This document shows, piece after piece, positions 5,849 through 7,094 of a stretch of 7,094 nucleotides of DNA. The DNA comes from Candidatus Omnitrophota bacterium (lineage in GTDB: Bacteria; Omnitrophota; Gorgyraeia; Zapsychrales; Fredricksoniimonadaceae). The notes below the pieces were generated by a model that was not told where the DNA came from, made no database searches, and was given only the letters and a program-made list of their open reading frames with translations. Position 1 is the first letter of the stretch. Every line of letters begins with the position of its first letter. The stretch is taken from positions 1-7,094 of the forward strand of contig JACQQW010000007.1 in the NCBI GenBank assembly GCA_016206745.1, given 5' to 3'. The position numbers and the translations under genes were made by a program.

Positions 5849-7094
5849 TGGTATCAGTAAGCCCCAATAATTGCGGCATGTCGGCGTCCTGGACACGGAT
5901 GATCACCGGCAAAAACCCTTCGATGTCCATGTTCGCCGGCTGCATTGAAACTGGTAATGGGACTCCCTTGCCGTCCCGTTTGACCTGCAAGTTCATATGC
6001 GCCGGCTTCAAACTGATCCCGCCAACATCATCTATCTCGTCCGTTCTCATCGCCCGGTCGGCATTTGGCGCCGTTGCCAATTGGGCCTTATCTGGCGGTA
6101 ATAATTCCAAAACCTTATCCAATACCCCTAAAATTTCTTGCTGCAATCGTTCTCTTTCTTCCGGTGAAAATTGCGCTTTCCGGTCTTTAAAAATTAACCC
6201 TAAACCGGTTACGTTCCTCCCATTCTTGCCAAACTCAAATACTGCTTCCAGTAATCCCGGCCTTAATTGAGATAAAATACCGGATAACCGTGTTTGAACC
6301 AACTTCTTCATAACTCCAACGCTCACTGTAGGATGAGACCGCCATAAGACCACCTCCGGAATTACTTTACCTTGTGTCGGTTTCTCCTCCAAATCAACGC
6401 TGGTTAAATAAAAGATCGGCTTCTCTGTTTGCGCGACGAGCTTTCTTATACCTTCAATTATTTTAATTTTTTGCTGTTTCTTAAATCCCCTGATTTTCTC
6501 ACTCAAAATATTCTCTATTGCTTCGGCCAACGCGGCATTCATGGCCCGGTCGGGAACTGCGCCGCGAAAAGTTGCATTTTCTGCCAAGCGTGTTGTAACC
6601 ACTGCGACGTTATGCTTGAAAAGTTCCGCCCAAAGAGGCTGAGGAATTTGGGACTGGTCTTTTAACACCGTCATCGCCGCATCAGGACCTCTTGAGTTTG
6701 CACGGCCGGTCTGAAAATGCAACCGAAGCTGGACCCCGCCGGAGAAATATTTACGCGGGACCATGGTTTGGGCATGCGGGTCATAGTCTTCCTTTATATA
6801 GTTGTAAACGCCTTTCTTAAACGCCGCTAAATATTGCTCATAAATCTTCTGCTTGGCGTTTTTATCTTCAACATCGATGCCTTTGATCTTGTTCTTATCC
6901 GCATACACCTTTCCCAGCAGGCTTTCTTTGAGCGTGTTCTTGTACCAGGCAGCCAAAATCATGGAATTGTAAATCTGGCGCAGATTGGCGAATGTCTTGC
7001 CTTCATTGACCTCTTTTTCGATTTCGGGGAGGATAATTTGACGAACAATCTGACTACCTAAAGCATTGATTTTAGGGTCTTTGGTCTCTGGTCT
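5826..7094 (-). CDS. Omnitrophota-type large protein, C-terminal 422 residues
   Basis: The minus-strand frame runs from the window edge (first codon 7094-7092) to the stop at 5828-5826, 422 residues, and is 5'-truncated. An ATG at 6962 is internal: the sequence before it (PEIEKEVNEGKTFANLRQ) is a continuous part of the block. I associate this block, followed by VYADKNKIKGIDVEDK, YIKEDYDP and PRKYFSGG (6735-6758), with very large uncharacterised proteins in Omnitrophota genomes. The C-terminal part GGISLKPAHMNLQVKRDG...GVPLPV...IEGFLPVI (5877-6023) is a second motif I recall from the same proteins. No signal peptide, membrane span or catalytic motif is visible in this part. The final residues IKGTRT and the stop are encoded inside the inverted repeat. 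By eye it is more AT-rich than mutL. It converges on mutL. Function is unknown. Confidence 0.8.
   Translation of the reverse strand, partial: RPETKDPKINALGSQIVRQIILPEIEKEVNEGKTFANLRQIYNSMILAAWYKNTLKESLLGKVYADKNKIKGIDVEDKNAKQKIYEQYLAAFKKGVYNYIKEDYDPHAQTMVPRKYFSGGVQLRLHFQTGRANSRGPDAAMTVLKDQSQIPQPLWAELFKHNVAVVTTRLAENATFRGAVPDRAMNAALAEAIENILSEKIRGFKKQQKIKIIEGIRKLVAQTEKPIFYLTSVDLEEKPTQGKVIPEVVLWRSHPTVSVGVMKKLVQTRLSGILSQLRPGLLEAVFEFGKNGRNVTGLGLIFKDRKAQFSPEERERLQQEILGVLDKVLELLPPDKAQLATAPNADRAMRTDEIDDVGGISLKPAHMNLQVKRDGKGVPLPVSMQPANMDIEGFLPVIIRVQDADMPQLLGLTDTRIKGTRT

Noticed and set aside
5878..6270. Plus-strand frame of 130 codons opposite the right-edge gene
   Set aside because: The minus strand carries recognisable conserved blocks over the same bases; the plus frame has none and no ribosome site.
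6960..6962. ATG on the minus strand as start of the right-edge gene
   Set aside because: The 44 upstream codons are open and encode EKEVNEGKTFANLRQIYNS, which I recognise as part of the same conserved block, so the ATG is internal.

Overview
The window reads as a piece of a Gram-negative-type environmental bacterial genome, most likely Candidatus Omnitrophota (Omnitrophica). Two things suggest this. The minus-strand gene at the right edge carries sequence blocks I associate with the very large repetitive proteins of that phylum (EVNEGK..ANLRQIYNS, YIKEDYDP, PRKYFSGG, and a GGI...LQVKRDG.GVPLPV...IEG..PVI tail). The left-edge gene is a surface or fibre-like protein with GNVGIG and FPDGTVQTTA motifs, common in the same kind of genome. 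The taxonomic call is from memory of these families, not from a search.

Layout: (1) 1-910, plus strand: 3' end of a fibre/adhesin-like protein that finishes in two nearly identical 40-42-residue repeats. (2) 911-1215: a 305-base gap packed with small repeats. It holds a 30-base direct repeat, two inverted copies of a REP-like GGGGACA motif, a 14-base perfect palindrome and a candidate extended -10 promoter. (3) 1216-5788, plus strand: a compact three-gene run made of a 99-residue coiled-coil/membrane-anchor protein, mutS and mutL. The gap before mutS is 29 bases and mutS and mutL overlap by 4 bases. (4) 5789-5848: a 25-base near-perfect inverted repeat lying between convergent genes and built from the same GGGGACA motif. 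(5) 5826-7094, minus strand: 3' portion of the Omnitrophota-type protein, open at the window edge.

MutS and MutL are complete and look catalytically intact. MutS has the Phe-X-Glu mismatch reader, Walker A and B, and a clamp-binding peptide. MutL has GHKL ATPase motifs and the DQHA(X)2E(X)4E endonuclease motif. The repair system is therefore expected to be the MutL-nicking, MutH-independent type. I see no new enzymatic system. The less ordinary signals are the REP-like hairpin family at both ends of the mutSL block, one copy supplying the stop codon and last residues of the minus-strand gene, the recent C-terminal duplication in the surface protein, and the small membrane protein placed first in the mutSL run.
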